NCBI GenBank assembly: GCA_029263015.1
Contig: JAJCYI010000204.1
Span: 1-47,156, forward strand
Source of the DNA: Saprospiraceae bacterium
GTDB taxonomy: Bacteria; Bacteroidota; Bacteroidia; Chitinophagales; Saprospiraceae
DNA: 47,156 bases
Direction of reading: 5' to 3'
Below the pieces are notes generated by a model, which was not told where the DNA came from, made no database searches, and saw only the letters and a program-made list of their open reading frames with translations. The position numbers and the translations under genes are program-made. Of this stretch, positions 1-9,061 are shown piece by piece; the stretch's first letter is position 1, and the number at the start of each line of letters is the position of its first letter.

Positions 1-151
1 AAGAGATTTTAAATATTACAACTTCAAAACTCTTTGTGAATGCTTTATAAAATCTTTCAAACGCACGAAATTGAGCAAAATCAAGCTGAAACCTAAAATT
101 TCAGCATGTAAACACTCTACTTATGGGATGACTCATGTTTGAATAGCATAA
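1..151. other. Left-edge non-coding sequence
   Basis: No gene is visible here. A weak hairpin (GCTGAAA at 85-91 against TTTCAGC at 99-105) lies just beyond the stop codon of the minus-strand aldehyde dehydrogenase. It could end that transcript, but it has no clear U-run. Confidence 0.35.
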
Positions 152-1720
152 TTAGTTCTTTGTCATCTCCCCATCCACTTTTCGCCAAATCCCCAAAGGA
201 TTCCCATCCTGTAGTTCCGAAGGTAACAATTCCCCTGGAAAATCCTGATAAGCCACTGGCCTCACAAAACGGCGAATCGATTCAGTGCCAACGGAAGTGA
301 AGCGCCCGTCTGTAGTAGCAGGATATGGGCCGCCGTGGTGCATGGCATGGCAGACTTCCACGCCTGTAGGAGCACCATTGATGATGAGCCTTCCGGCAAT
401 TTGATTCAATTCATTGACGAGGTTGCGGTAGTGGACTAGCTCGTGCGCTTCTCCAAAAATGCTGGCGGTGAGCTGGCCGTGCATGGCCTTGGCCAATTGT
501 ATCAACTCGTCGTCATTTTTGTAAGTGACGATCAGCGTGAAAGGCCCGAATACTTCTTCCTGCAACTGTGGATTGCCGAGAAAAGTCTGGACATTGGTGA
601 TCCCAGCAGAGGGCAGCACGTTTTCGGAATTTGTTTTATCGGAAGAATAAACGAAACCGACGCCTTGCTGCTCCATTGATTTGGCAAGCGAGCGGTGGTA
701 GTTTTCAAAAATACCCTTGTTCAACATGCACTGCCCCGCAGCGGATTTCATGGTCTCGACGAGGGTTTTCACAAAGCTTTTATGGCCATTTTCAGGAACA
801 AAAAGAAGTCCCGGATTGGTGCAGAACTGGCCTACTCCCAAAGTAACTGAATTGGCCAAAATGACTGCAACTTCATCGCCCCGTTGCTCTAATGTGTTTT
901 GTAAAATGATGATGGGATTCACGCTGCCCATCTCTGCAAACACGGGGATCGGTGTTTCCCGTTTATTGGCAATATCGAACAAGGCCCGGCCTCCGCGCAG
1001 GGAGCCAGTAAATGCCACACCAGCTGTCAATGGATGCTTTACGAGTGCGCCGCCGACTTTGTAACCACCATTGACCATGGAGAAAACGCCGTCGGGCATA
1101 CCGCTTGTTTTGGCTGCTTTTTGGATAGCCAACGAGACCAGTTCGTTGGTGACGGGGTGTGCCTCATGGCCTTTGACGACTACTGGGCAACCAGATGCCA
1201 AGGCCGCTGCCGTGTCGCCTCCAGCAGTAGAAAATGCCAATGGGAAATTGCTGGCCGTGAACACCACGATCGGCCCCATTGGGCTGTACATGGTGCGGAC
1301 ATCAGGTTTGGGGATCGGCTTGCGGCCGGGGTCGCCATGATCGATGATGGCATTTACCCACGAGCCTTCTTCCACATGTGTTGCAAATAATCGCAACTGC
1401 CCAACCGTGCGGCCCCGTTCGCCTTTGACCCGACCTTCTCGCAGTCCTGCTTCGGTCATGGCGGCGTCTATCAGTTGCTCGCCCAGATTTTCTATTTCAT
1501 CCGCGATGGCACGCAGGAACTTTGCTTTTTGGGCACCTGTGAAATGACGGTATGTTTGGAAAGCTTCGTGTGCCTTTGTCAACGCAGCATCCACTTCCGA
1601 ACGGGTTGCGATTTTAAATTCGGGAGCACCAGTCACTGCTTTGGCAGAATGGCTGGCGAGTGTACTGCGGCTCTTTCCCGATTTTTTGAATCCAATTATA
1701 TTTTTTCCAGTGAGTTTCAT
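152..1720 (-). CDS. Aldehyde dehydrogenase, alpha-ketoglutarate semialdehyde (2,5-dioxovalerate) dehydrogenase type
   Basis: A 522-residue NAD(P)-dependent aldehyde dehydrogenase. The active site is visible: Asn158 in TASNFP, Lys183 in VVVKGHE, the general base Glu263 in FAEMGSVNP and the nucleophile Cys300 in GQFCTNPG. The form of these motifs (AEMGSVNP, GQFCTNPG) is typical of enzymes oxidising 2,5-dioxopentanoate (alpha-ketoglutarate semialdehyde) to 2-oxoglutarate. It follows a DapA-family lyase on the same strand 107 bp upstream. That pairing is common in trans-4-hydroxyproline catabolism and in glucarate or pentonate catabolism, where the lyase family member makes the semialdehyde. The family call is firm. 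The substrate is inferred from motifs and the neighbour. Confidence 0.88.
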   Translation of the reverse strand: MKLTGKNIIGFKKSGKSRSTLASHSAKAVTGAPEFKIATRSEVDAALTKAHEAFQTYRHFTGAQKAKFLRAIADEIENLGEQLIDAAMTEAGLREGRVKGERGRTVGQLRLFATHVEEGSWVNAIIDHGDPGRKPIPKPDVRTMYSPMGPIVVFTASNFPLAFSTAGGDTAAALASGCPVVVKGHEAHPVTNELVSLAIQKAAKTSGMPDGVFSMVNGGYKVGGALVKHPLTAGVAFTGSLRGGRALFDIANKRETPIPVFAEMGSVNPIIILQNTLEQRGDEVAVILANSVTLGVGQFCTNPGLLFVPENGHKSFVKTLVETMKSAAGQCMLNKGIFENYHRSLAKSMEQQGVGFVYSSDKTNSENVLPSAGITNVQTFLGNPQLQEEVFGPFTLIVTYKNDDELIQLAKAMHGQLTASIFGEAHELVHYRNLVNELNQIAGRLIINGAPTGVEVCHAMHHGGPYPATTDGRFTSVGTESIRRFVRPVAYQDFPGELLPSELQDGNPLGIWRKVDGEMTKN

Positions 1721-1747
1721 GAAAATGGTTTAACGGTATGTTGGTAT

Positions 1748-1827
1748 AATGGTGTATTGGTTTATCGGTGTATTAGTACGGAGGTGAACCCATTAAATCG
1801 ATACACCGCTAAACCACCAAACCGATT
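1748..1827. repeat. Intergenic hairpin built from 8-nt words (GGTnTAnn)
   Basis: Starting near 1728 the sequence runs in 8-nt steps beginning GG (GGTTTAAC, GGTATGTT, GGTATAAT, GGTGTATT, GGTTTATC, GGTGTATT). The segment 1748-1774 pairs imperfectly with 1798-1827. It fills the gap between the stop of the DapA-family gene and the start of the aldehyde dehydrogenase, so both are probably on one minus-strand transcript with this structure between them. Confidence 0.7.
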
Positions 1828-2736
1828 TTAAACTTTTGGCAATTTTGGACGGTTGGCCAGTCCATCTTTCAGGATTTTAAGCACCCGTTTCCGCTCTGCA
1901 CCTTTGAGTCTTTGGCGGGGCGGGCGGACATGTTCAGTACCAATGCCAGTCATTACTTCGGCCAATTTAATATTTTGTACCAATTGTGGGCTAATATCGA
2001 GTTCAAGAATTGGTAAAAACCAGCGGTATATTTTCAGGGCTTCCTTAATGCGCCCTGCTTTTACTAATCGGTAGATGACCACCGTCTCCCGTGGGAACGC
2101 ATCCACGAGTCCAGCAACCCAACCGTGGGCGCCCATCGCCAATTCTTCCATGGCGAGGGTGTCCACGCCGCAGAGGATTTTCAGACGATTTGGCCCAAAG
2201 CGGTTGATGATGCGGGTGACATTGGAAATGTCGCGGGTGCTTTCTTTTACCGCCTGGATATTTTTTCTTTTCAATAAAACCTCAAACATGTCAAGTGTTA
2301 CCTCGATCTTGTAATCCACGGGATTGTTGTAAACTAAAATAGGTAGGTCGGTTGATTTTGATACATCTATGAAGAAATTTGTGGTTTCCGCATCGGTTGG
2401 CTTGTATTGCATGGGAGGCAAAACCATGAGTCCGTTAGCGCCATTTTTCTGGGCTTCGTTTGCGACAGCGATGGCTGCTTTTGTCGAGCGCTCCGCGACA
2501 TTTACAATCACAGGGATTTTGCCCTTGGCCAAATTTAGGCAAGTAGTCAGTAGCTGCATTTTTTCATCTTGCAACAGTGTACTCGCTTCGCCCAAGGAGC
2601 CTCCGATCACCATGCCGTCAATGCCGGCCTTGATCTGTGCATTTATATTTTTAGAAAAGGCTGGGATGTCAAGGTCGCCTTTTTTCGTGAATTTTGTCGT
2701 GAGCGCCGGATAGACGCCTTTCCATTTTATTTTCAT
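1828..2736 (-). CDS. Dihydrodipicolinate synthase/N-acetylneuraminate lyase family protein
   Basis: 302 residues from the ATG at 2736. The frame is open 20 codons further upstream, but a promoter box lies inside that extension, so the internal ATG (MKIKWKG) is chosen. It is a class I lyase with a TIM-barrel fold. The GxxGE motif is GGSLGE (45-50), the catalytic Tyr is 136 in VYNNP, and the Schiff-base Lys is 164 in AVKES. Family members catalyse pyruvate aldol chemistry or deamination/dehydration. Paired with an alpha-ketoglutarate-semialdehyde dehydrogenase, it could be a 1-pyrroline-4-hydroxy-2-carboxylate deaminase or a keto-deoxy-sugar-acid dehydratase. It is unlikely to be the lysine-pathway DapA, because no lysine genes adjoin it and the usual GTTGE motif is replaced. 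Confidence 0.85.
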   Translation of the reverse strand: MKIKWKGVYPALTTKFTKKGDLDIPAFSKNINAQIKAGIDGMVIGGSLGEASTLLQDEKMQLLTTCLNLAKGKIPVIVNVAERSTKAAIAVANEAQKNGANGLMVLPPMQYKPTDAETTNFFIDVSKSTDLPILVYNNPVDYKIEVTLDMFEVLLKRKNIQAVKESTRDISNVTRIINRFGPNRLKILCGVDTLAMEELAMGAHGWVAGLVDAFPRETVVIYRLVKAGRIKEALKIYRWFLPILELDISPQLVQNIKLAEVMTGIGTEHVRPPRQRLKGAERKRVLKILKDGLANRPKLPKV

Positions 2737-2762
2737 GGTAGTAGGTTTATTGATTTTAGGGG

Positions 2763-2796
2763 CAAAATTAGGAAGTTTGGGGTTGGTGGGTTTCAA
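2763..2796 (-). promoter_or_regulatory. Promoter of the DapA-family gene
   Basis: Read on the minus strand, TTG (2796-2794) is followed after 23 nt by TAATTTTG (2770-2763), matching the Bacteroidota pattern TTG-N17-23-TAnnTTTG. The predicted leader to the ATG at 2736 is about 20 nt, which supports the shorter start. Confidence 0.7.
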
Positions 2797-2911
2797 AAAA
2801 AATATCCAATATTGATACGATATTGATTTGTTTTAATTTAAAGCTGAAAATCATCACCATCTTAGTATTGATTTTATATTCAACCACGTCTTAGGGTTAC
2901 GCTCAAAATAA

Positions 2912-2945
2912 AATGTCGGCAGGGTTTCCGAACCCAACCGACATT
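2912..2945 (-). terminator. Terminator hairpin of the propeller gene
   Basis: AATGTCGG (2912-2919) pairs with CCGACATT (2938-2945), with an inner GGGTT/AACCC stem and a TCCG loop. On the minus strand it is followed by a T-rich stretch. It lies about 50 nt past the stop at 2995. Confidence 0.7.
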
Positions 2946-2994
2946 CGTCCGTCACATCCAAGCAAGGACAATTTATGTAATCCGCGGCAGTTGA

Positions 2995-5403
2995 TTATTT
3001 ATCCAAAACCACCAATTTTTTACTTGTTTTATGGCCATTTCTTTCGAGAGTGACTACATAAAATCCAGGGCTTGTATTTCCGATCCAAGTCTTTTTTTCT
3101 TTTGTTTTGGTTGAGAAATGAAGCCTTCCCGCCGCATCAAAAACATTGATATCCGAGGATTCTGCAGGGAATGCGGGGTCGAGCCATTCTATCCAAAAAC
3201 CTTCTGTATTGGGGTTGGGGTACAAAATAACAGCGGGTTTGTCTTGGTTCAGGTCTTCGACAAAAGTGACAGGGAGTTCTTCAACCAGCGTATTTTCGGT
3301 TGTATTTGTCACAATGGCCGGGTTGAAATCGAAATAGATTTGGGCCGTGTTTTCGATGGTCGTTGGATCGGGGAGCCCTTCCCTTGGGGCGATCCTGTAT
3401 TTCACAAAACCATGACTGGCTGGCCCGTCAAAGGACTCCCAAAGCAGGTTTATGTTTTCAAAAACAAAAGTTAGAACGCCATCGGCAGTCATGGTAGTTC
3501 GGACAGGATGGCTAAAGGAAATGACCTCAAAACTGGCAGGGTCGAGGTTGGCATCCAAGGTGTCCCTAATGACGACTATGAAAGCGGTGTCGTTGCCCTT
3601 GTTTTGAAAGCGGATGGTAAAATCGAGCGGGTCGGTCAGCAAGGAAAGATTCCCTATATAATCACCAGTCGCTTCTGCCTTTTTATCGTTTGGGTCATAA
3701 GAACACCGGACTTCGGTATTGGTGTAATCCTGTGTGGTCTGCGTGATATTTTCATTTTCGGTGCGGGTTGCTACCACGTTGAATTCGAGCAGGTCGCCAA
3801 CAGAGTTTGCCCCTGGGCTTTTGAATTTCACTTTGATTGGCTCGTATCCAAAAGGGGCCAAATCCTCGTATTTCCATGTAATGACATTTCCTTGGTTGCT
3901 TTCAGGCGGCTTGTTGGATTCGAGAAGTAAAAGGTTTGGATAAGTGGTCAGTTCGATTGAGCCACTTGCAGGGAGCAGGCCGTGGTTCGGCACCTGTATC
4001 CAAATAGTGAACGTTTCATTGCAGCGCGCCATGCTTGCCGTTATGTCCACGCTGACGGAGTCGGGCGGGTCGTTGCTCCAAACACCGAAATCAAAACCAG
4101 TTTGGTCAGCATTGCCCATGAGCAAGGACAAGGTGGAAGGGGATGTGGGGACATAAGGGGTATCGGGCTGTATGGATATTTCATGGTTTCCAGTAGTGGG
4201 GTAAAAGGTGTATAGGCCGCCAATGCTGGAATAAGTTGTTGTTTGGTCAGGTTGCAAAATGATTTTTTCGCTGGGGAGGCCGGGTTCACCATTGGGTGCT
4301 TTTGTGCCGTCTTGGTCTGTATCAAAAAAGACCTGTCCCCTGATACTGTTTGGTGGGTTGATGATGCGGGTGGAAATGCCGTATTCGTTGAAGACGGAGA
4401 CGCCGGTGCTGTGGACGAACCATTTGTTGCCATACGGATCTATTTTGACTTCCCATACCATGTCTTCGCCAATGGGGGAATTGGTGACATTGTATTCCGT
4501 AAAGTTGTTTCCATCCCAAAAATGAACGCCGTTGGTTGTGGCAAACCATAAATTCCCATATACATCTTCGGTCATGGACAACACGTCTCCTTTGCCGCTC
4601 AAAACCGGGAAAACCTCCCAGTCCGCACCATTGTACCGAAGGGCCTGCCCTTTGTTCCAAGCCCAGATAGAGCCGGAGTGATCCGCATAGACCCAAAAAA
4701 CAGCTATGGGCAGGGGAGAGTTGGACGAATTGAAAACCTGCCAGTCCGTTCCATCAAACTTGGCGAGGCCTTTTCCGTAGGTTCCCATCCAAACATTGCC
4801 GTCCAAGTCAAAGGCGATATCCCAAATTGTATTCGTTATTGGGGAGTTCGACTCATTGTACCAAGTCCATGCACTGCCATCAAATTTGCCGACCCCATTG
4901 TTCCTCGTAGTTACCCAGACATTCCCATCTGGGCCAATTTTCACCTCGATAGCCCCCCCGCCTCCATTGTGTTGAGTGAAACTGGTTCCATCGTAACTCA
5001 CTATGCCATTGCTGCCTTCATAAGACCCGATCCACAGCATGCAATTGGCCGTATCGGTTGTCATCGTCCAAGTATCAATAGAGACGCCAATATCAGAAGG
5101 TTTGTATTCTTGCCAATTTATGCCATCAGATACGTTTAATACTGCCGTTGAATTCCCCCCAAACCAAGTATTTCCGTTGCAATCAAATGCAATGTCCTTT
5201 AAATAATTGTCTCCCAAGGGATAAAACTCGGTGTTGTACCCTTTCCAAACAGTACCGTCAAATTCAAATACTTTTGGATAATGTATGCCCGCAGTTTGAA
5301 AATGTGCGACCCACCAATGCCCTTGTTCATCAATATACTTGAGGACTGGGCTTGTTACTCCTTGCGGCGGAATGGCAGGTCGTCGAAATCCCAACTTTCC
5401 CAT
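2995..5403 (-). CDS. C-terminal portion of a secreted beta-propeller protein with T9SS sorting domain
   Basis: 802 residues, without a signal peptide. Residues about 1-340 are propeller-blade repeats of the two-component-regulator type (recurring GNVWMGT, AKFDGTDW and similar). Then comes an SdrD-B-like repeat beginning RGQVFFDTDQDG, a bacterial surface region with SYDPNDK, and a C-terminal T9SS type A sorting domain (ILYPNPNTEGF through GFYVVTLERNG to the terminal KKLVVLDK). The opening residues overlap the end of the next gene upstream in another frame, and the propeller repeats continue across the junction. This is therefore almost certainly the downstream part of one protein separated from its signal peptide by a one-base frameshift near 5360-5375. 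Confidence 0.85.
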   Translation of the reverse strand: MGKLGFRRPAIPPQGVTSPVLKYIDEQGHWWVAHFQTAGIHYPKVFEFDGTVWKGYNTEFYPLGDNYLKDIAFDCNGNTWFGGNSTAVLNVSDGINWQEYKPSDIGVSIDTWTMTTDTANCMLWIGSYEGSNGIVSYDGTSFTQHNGGGGAIEVKIGPDGNVWVTTRNNGVGKFDGSAWTWYNESNSPITNTIWDIAFDLDGNVWMGTYGKGLAKFDGTDWQVFNSSNSPLPIAVFWVYADHSGSIWAWNKGQALRYNGADWEVFPVLSGKGDVLSMTEDVYGNLWFATTNGVHFWDGNNFTEYNVTNSPIGEDMVWEVKIDPYGNKWFVHSTGVSVFNEYGISTRIINPPNSIRGQVFFDTDQDGTKAPNGEPGLPSEKIILQPDQTTTYSSIGGLYTFYPTTGNHEISIQPDTPYVPTSPSTLSLLMGNADQTGFDFGVWSNDPPDSVSVDITASMARCNETFTIWIQVPNHGLLPASGSIELTTYPNLLLLESNKPPESNQGNVITWKYEDLAPFGYEPIKVKFKSPGANSVGDLLEFNVVATRTENENITQTTQDYTNTEVRCSYDPNDKKAEATGDYIGNLSLLTDPLDFTIRFQNKGNDTAFIVVIRDTLDANLDPASFEVISFSHPVRTTMTADGVLTFVFENINLLWESFDGPASHGFVKYRIAPREGLPDPTTIENTAQIYFDFNPAIVTNTTENTLVEELPVTFVEDLNQDKPAVILYPNPNTEGFWIEWLDPAFPAESSDINVFDAAGRLHFSTKTKEKKTWIGNTSPGFYVVTLERNGHKTSKKLVVLDK

Positions 5404-6287
5404 CCTGCGCCATCGAACTTCGCATAAGTCCTATCTACCGCATTTGGGCCATAAGTTATCCAAAGGTTTCCTTTCTCATCTTTGAACGGCACCCACGAAC
5501 TGCCAACCTGATAAGGGCTTCCATCATAGTCCATTTCTGACCATTGGTTGCCATCGTACCTTTTCAATATCACTTGATTGAGGCCGGCACCATACTTTGA
5601 TATTACACAGATCAATTTATTGTCATCCATTGCCCAAATGCTGCGGAAATTTTCATCTGCCGCTAAGCCCACGTCGGTTTTGGTAAACGAAGCCACCACA
5701 TTGTTACCATCGTATTGCTGAACCTTTTGATCTGCAATCAGCCATATATGTCCATTTGGGGCAATGTCAAAATGCTGGACATTGGTGATATTGTTATTGG
5801 CGGGGCCAAACACTTCATCCATATAGGTGAACTCGTTCCCATCAAACCTGAAAAATTTACTGCAGCCTCCACAATTATTGTTGATTGTGGAACTGATCCA
5901 CAAATCCCCATTCGGTGCAGCTTTAATCTCAGAAACCCTGATAAGTGTGTCTCCCGTGTTGATATGATAAAACTGCTCCCAGTTCTCACCATCAAAACGC
6001 ATCAGCCCCCCATTATCGCCTCCCAGCCATTTCACCCCGTCGGGTGCTACGTAAATGGATTGGATGCCAAAGCCACGCATGCCTGAATTGGCGGGGAGAT
6101 ACAATTGTCGCTCTTCCGTTTCCAGGTCAATGCGGACAAGGCCTCCCTGTGTGCCAACCCACAGGAAATTGTCCTCTATGGCTATATCGTAGGTGAGATG
6201 GTCATTCACATAATTGACCCATTTCTGACTTTGGGCATTTAAAAAGAAAGGAAAAAAAAGGAACAGAAAGTAGGGGTAGGAGCGCAT
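5355..6287 (-). CDS. N-terminal portion of the same secreted beta-propeller protein
   Basis: 310 residues. It starts with a clear signal peptide (hydrophobic run FLFLFFPFFLNA, cleavage before QSQ) followed by propeller repeats (LWVGTQGGLVRID, KWLGGDNGGLMRFDG, IWLIADQKVQQYDG). It ends at TAA (5355) right after DDLPFRRKE. The last 49 nt overlap the downstream frame, in which the sequence continues as GVTSPVLKYIDEQGHWW, the expected next blade. One extra base near CGCCGCAAGG would join the two frames into a protein of about 1,100 residues. Either this is a sequencing error, or the gene is broken here and the N-terminal part lacks its T9SS signal. Confidence 0.85.
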   Translation of the reverse strand: MRSYPYFLFLFFPFFLNAQSQKWVNYVNDHLTYDIAIEDNFLWVGTQGGLVRIDLETEERQLYLPANSGMRGFGIQSIYVAPDGVKWLGGDNGGLMRFDGENWEQFYHINTGDTLIRVSEIKAAPNGDLWISSTINNNCGGCSKFFRFDGNEFTYMDEVFGPANNNITNVQHFDIAPNGHIWLIADQKVQQYDGNNVVASFTKTDVGLAADENFRSIWAMDDNKLICVISKYGAGLNQVILKRYDGNQWSEMDYDGSPYQVGSSWVPFKDEKGNLWITYGPNAVDRTYAKFDGAGWESWDFDDLPFRRKE

Positions 6288-6571
6288 AATAGAATGTTAT
6301 AAGGTTGAGAAAAAATGAACAGCCGTAAAATAGCGGCATTTTCTGGTTCGTACAAATCCAAGTTCGGTATTGTCATGGGGAATTCAAAAATGTTTTGGTG
6401 AAATGAATCGGGCGATTTTCGCTACATTGGCTGTTTGTTTTTAAGCAACTGCAACGTGCAATCGGCAATAAAATCCGGCATTTTGAAAACCATGATTCCC
6501 CTGGATTTTAAATGTTCTTTTGGTAATTAAATTTTCCGACATGGACAAGCGATCTTTGTTCAAATAACAAT

Positions 6572-7462
6572 ATGATGAAAGCACTACCCTTCAACATACC
6601 AAAAACCGCCAACGAATCCTTTCGTGTTCAGGAAGATCAGCAGCTACATTTTTACGACGTGCTGCATTGCCACCCTGAAATTCAATTGACCTTAATCGTA
6701 AAAAGCGAAGGCGTGTATTCCATTGCTCACCAGATGGGCCGATTTGTAGAGGGTGATATGTACTTGATCGGGGCGGACGTGCCACATGTTTTTAAAAATG
6801 GGGAGGCTTGGTACAATGACGGGGTAGAGGCAAGAGCAAATTCTATTTCTTTGTTTTTTAAGGAGAATAGTTTTGGTGAGGGTTTATTTGGGGTGCCGGA
6901 ATTTTTAAAAATCAAACAGATTATGGAGGGGTCAAACCGAGGCATCAAACTATCAAAGGAATTGGCATCTGAACTTGCTCCTCAAATGCTCGATATGACA
7001 AAGTTGACAGGAGCAATGAGGATTATCAAATTGCTTACTTTTCTTGAAAAAATAGCGGTAAACGGCGATTGGGAATATCTTTCACCACCAATTGAAAAAA
7101 GCTCCCCAAAAGAAAACTATGAACGTTTGAACAGCATTGTTGCCTATATCTTGAAAAACTATTCACAGCAAATCAGTCTGGATGATATTGCACGGGAGGC
7201 CCACCTCAGCCCTTCTGCATTCTGTCGCTTTTTTAAAAAACGTACCCGCAAATCGTTTGTGGAATACCTGAATGAATTTAGGGTGGGCATGGCCTGTAAA
7301 ATGCTCATGGAAGGCAATGATCCTGTTTCCCAAATCTGCTATCAGGTTGGATTTAACAACCTCACCAATTTTAATCGGCAATTTCGCCGGGTGATGGGGA
7401 TGACGCCAATGGGGTATCGGAAAATAAAGAGAGACGCTTTTCCGAAAAACATTTCTCTCTGA
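6572..7462 (+). CDS. AraC family transcriptional regulator
   Basis: 296 residues. The N-terminal ~150 residues form an AraC-type cupin sensor region (HCHPEIQLTLIVKSEG, then YLIGADVPHVF). The C-terminal ~100 residues are the double helix-turn-helix: first helix pair around ISLDDIAREAHLSPSAFCRFFKK, then the family signature ending QICYQVGFNNLTNFNRQFRR and TPMGYR. ATG codons occur at 6572 and 6575 and either could start. It diverges from the propeller gene and lies near the semialdehyde dehydrogenase pair, so it may control sugar or amino-acid use. The ligand is unknown. Its last ~257 bp recur almost unchanged 1,902 bp downstream. Confidence 0.92.
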   Translation: MMKALPFNIPKTANESFRVQEDQQLHFYDVLHCHPEIQLTLIVKSEGVYSIAHQMGRFVEGDMYLIGADVPHVFKNGEAWYNDGVEARANSISLFFKENSFGEGLFGVPEFLKIKQIMEGSNRGIKLSKELASELAPQMLDMTKLTGAMRIIKLLTFLEKIAVNGDWEYLSPPIEKSSPKENYERLNSIVAYILKNYSQQISLDDIAREAHLSPSAFCRFFKKRTRKSFVEYLNEFRVGMACKMLMEGNDPVSQICYQVGFNNLTNFNRQFRRVMGMTPMGYRKIKRDAFPKNISL

Positions 7463-7546
7463 AGTAATTTACTGGCATGCAATCTGTGGTAGAACTACTA
7501 TGCTAACATGAACACAAGGCGGGAGTTCTGAACCAGTAAATTACTT
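7462..7546. terminator. Hairpin between convergent AraC and ATPase genes
   Basis: A 14-bp perfect inverted repeat (AAGTAATTTACTGG at 7462-7475, complement at 7533-7546) spans the whole gap and touches both stop codons, with a smaller inner AGAACT/AGTTCT pair. It is probably a bidirectional terminator. It also marks the left boundary of the AT-rich ATPase segment. Confidence 0.65.
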
Positions 7547-8967
7547 TATTCTATTGTTCTTCTTCCAATTGTATAGCAATATAAAGAAGAAGGCATATAA
7601 TCTAAAGAATAGTCTTCAAATTGAAGCTCATTTGTTATATCAATTGTCGTTACAATCGCTTTATTTAAATTATTTTTTATTAAAAAATTAGATAGACTTT
7701 TTAATTCTCTTGGATTTTTAAAATATCTATTACTCCATTTTATTTCAACCGCCCAAGATGGTTTTAAATTGTCAGAGGTTAATCCTACAATATCTACTTC
7801 TCCTCCTTTCCACCTTGCATAATAAGGCGTGTACCAATACCTGTGAAACCATTGAGAGTAAATGGCAGTTTCCACCATATTGCCCATTACTTCAGAATTA
7901 CTATTGATTGGTGAAAATAATGCACTTCTCAATGATGGATTTGTTAAATAGATTTTAAAATAGTTTGCTCTTTTAAATTTTTTTCCACTTAAATCAATCC
8001 TATTCACTACCCGAATTAAAAACGCCGCTTCAAGATAACTTATGTATTTTTTGATAGTATTTTTTGACACCCCTGATGAAACCGACAAATTATCATAAGA
8101 GAACTCATTTCCTGAATTAAATGCTATGGTAGTAAATAATGAATTCAACTCCTGTACATCTTGAATTCCGTATAGACTTGGTAAATCTCTTAAAAGAACT
8201 TTATCTATAATATCACTCTTAATGTATCTTCCGGGATTAGCTTGTATTTCTTTAGATAGCGAAACTTCTGGATAACCACCAAAATTTATATAATCTATGA
8301 AATGACTATTTAAGTCGTTAATATTAACTGTACCAAATACAGTAAGCAAGGATTTATTCCATTTCTTTTTTTGCGGAATAATTAAATTTTCTAAATTTTT
8401 AAGGTGAATATACTCATGAAAGGTAAGTGGCGGAAGTGTAAAATCAGTAAATCTTCCAGCGCCTGATTCGTCGCTTTTTAATTTAAGTGCTGCTGCTGCT
8501 GACCCTGAAACGATAAATTTTGTGTGATGATAAGAATCAACTAATGATTTTAAATGCACTTCCCAATTTTTCAAGTATTGTACTTCATCAAAAAATACAA
8601 AAAAGCCTTTTAAATCGTCTTCTTTTCCAACTGCTTTTCTACAAAAATTAAAAAGTTCTTCGATGCCGATACCGTTGAAAACAGGAGTTTCAATGGACAA
8701 ATAGAATATTTTTTTTGGGTCGATTCCTTCGTCAATCAACTTTTGAATTGTATGGAAAATCATTACTGTTTTTCCAACTCTTCTAGGCCCCATCAAGACT
8801 GCTGCTCTTTTTATTTTACTTTTTGTAACAAGTGGAAGAAACTTAGCAAAATAGAGCCTTCTTTTCATTGAGTGGTAGAATTCATCAATTTTTCCGTCTA
8901 CCCACCATGGATTTTCAAATCTAATTCTATTTAGTACTTGTTCTTCAGTAATTTCAAATAATGGCAT
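7546..8967 (-). CDS. AAA-type ATPase with DUF4143 C-terminal domain
   Basis: 473 residues. The Walker A motif is GPRRVGKT (about residues 58-65), Walker B is FFVFFDEVQ, and the C-terminal region carries the DUF4143/nuclease-like signature (EVDIVGL...WAVEIKWS, a D-ExK-like arrangement). These ATPases are widespread, often horizontally moved and functionally poorly understood. The coding sequence is visibly richer in A and T than its neighbours. It lies between a full AraC gene and a C-terminal copy of the same gene, both signs of insertion. A TAnnTTTG promoter box lies 30 nt upstream of its start. Confidence 0.88.
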   Translation of the reverse strand: MPLFEITEEQVLNRIRFENPWWVDGKIDEFYHSMKRRLYFAKFLPLVTKSKIKRAAVLMGPRRVGKTVMIFHTIQKLIDEGIDPKKIFYLSIETPVFNGIGIEELFNFCRKAVGKEDDLKGFFVFFDEVQYLKNWEVHLKSLVDSYHHTKFIVSGSAAAALKLKSDESGAGRFTDFTLPPLTFHEYIHLKNLENLIIPQKKKWNKSLLTVFGTVNINDLNSHFIDYINFGGYPEVSLSKEIQANPGRYIKSDIIDKVLLRDLPSLYGIQDVQELNSLFTTIAFNSGNEFSYDNLSVSSGVSKNTIKKYISYLEAAFLIRVVNRIDLSGKKFKRANYFKIYLTNPSLRSALFSPINSNSEVMGNMVETAIYSQWFHRYWYTPYYARWKGGEVDIVGLTSDNLKPSWAVEIKWSNRYFKNPRELKSLSNFLIKNNLNKAIVTTIDITNELQFEDYSLDYMPSSLYCYTIGRRTIE

Positions 8968-8996
8968 ATAGGATTATATTTTTGAACCTAAAATAA

Positions 8997-9004
8997 CAAA
9001 TATA
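8997..9004 (-). promoter_or_regulatory. -7 promoter box of the DUF4143 ATPase
   Basis: The minus strand reads TATATTTG, matching TAnnTTTG, about 30 nt before the ATG at 8967. Just upstream an interrupted inverted repeat, GTCAA(ataa)TTGAC, lies close to the box and could be an operator. Confidence 0.5.
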
Positions 9005-9061
9005 GAACTTTAGAGTCAAATAATTGACCCTATTTGTCATTTTGTTGGATTTTAAACAAAT

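Noticed and set aside
1828-2736. Lysine-pathway dapA
   Set aside because: GTTGE is replaced by GSLGE, there are no lysine genes nearby, and it pairs with a semialdehyde dehydrogenase.
2737-2796. Upstream start for the DapA-family protein
   Set aside because: The promoter box at 2763-2770 lies inside the extension, and the family normally begins close to the internal Met.
5355-5403. Programmed -1 frameshift in the propeller gene
   Set aside because: No slippery heptamer or downstream stem is visible at the junction. Sequencing error or mutation is simpler.
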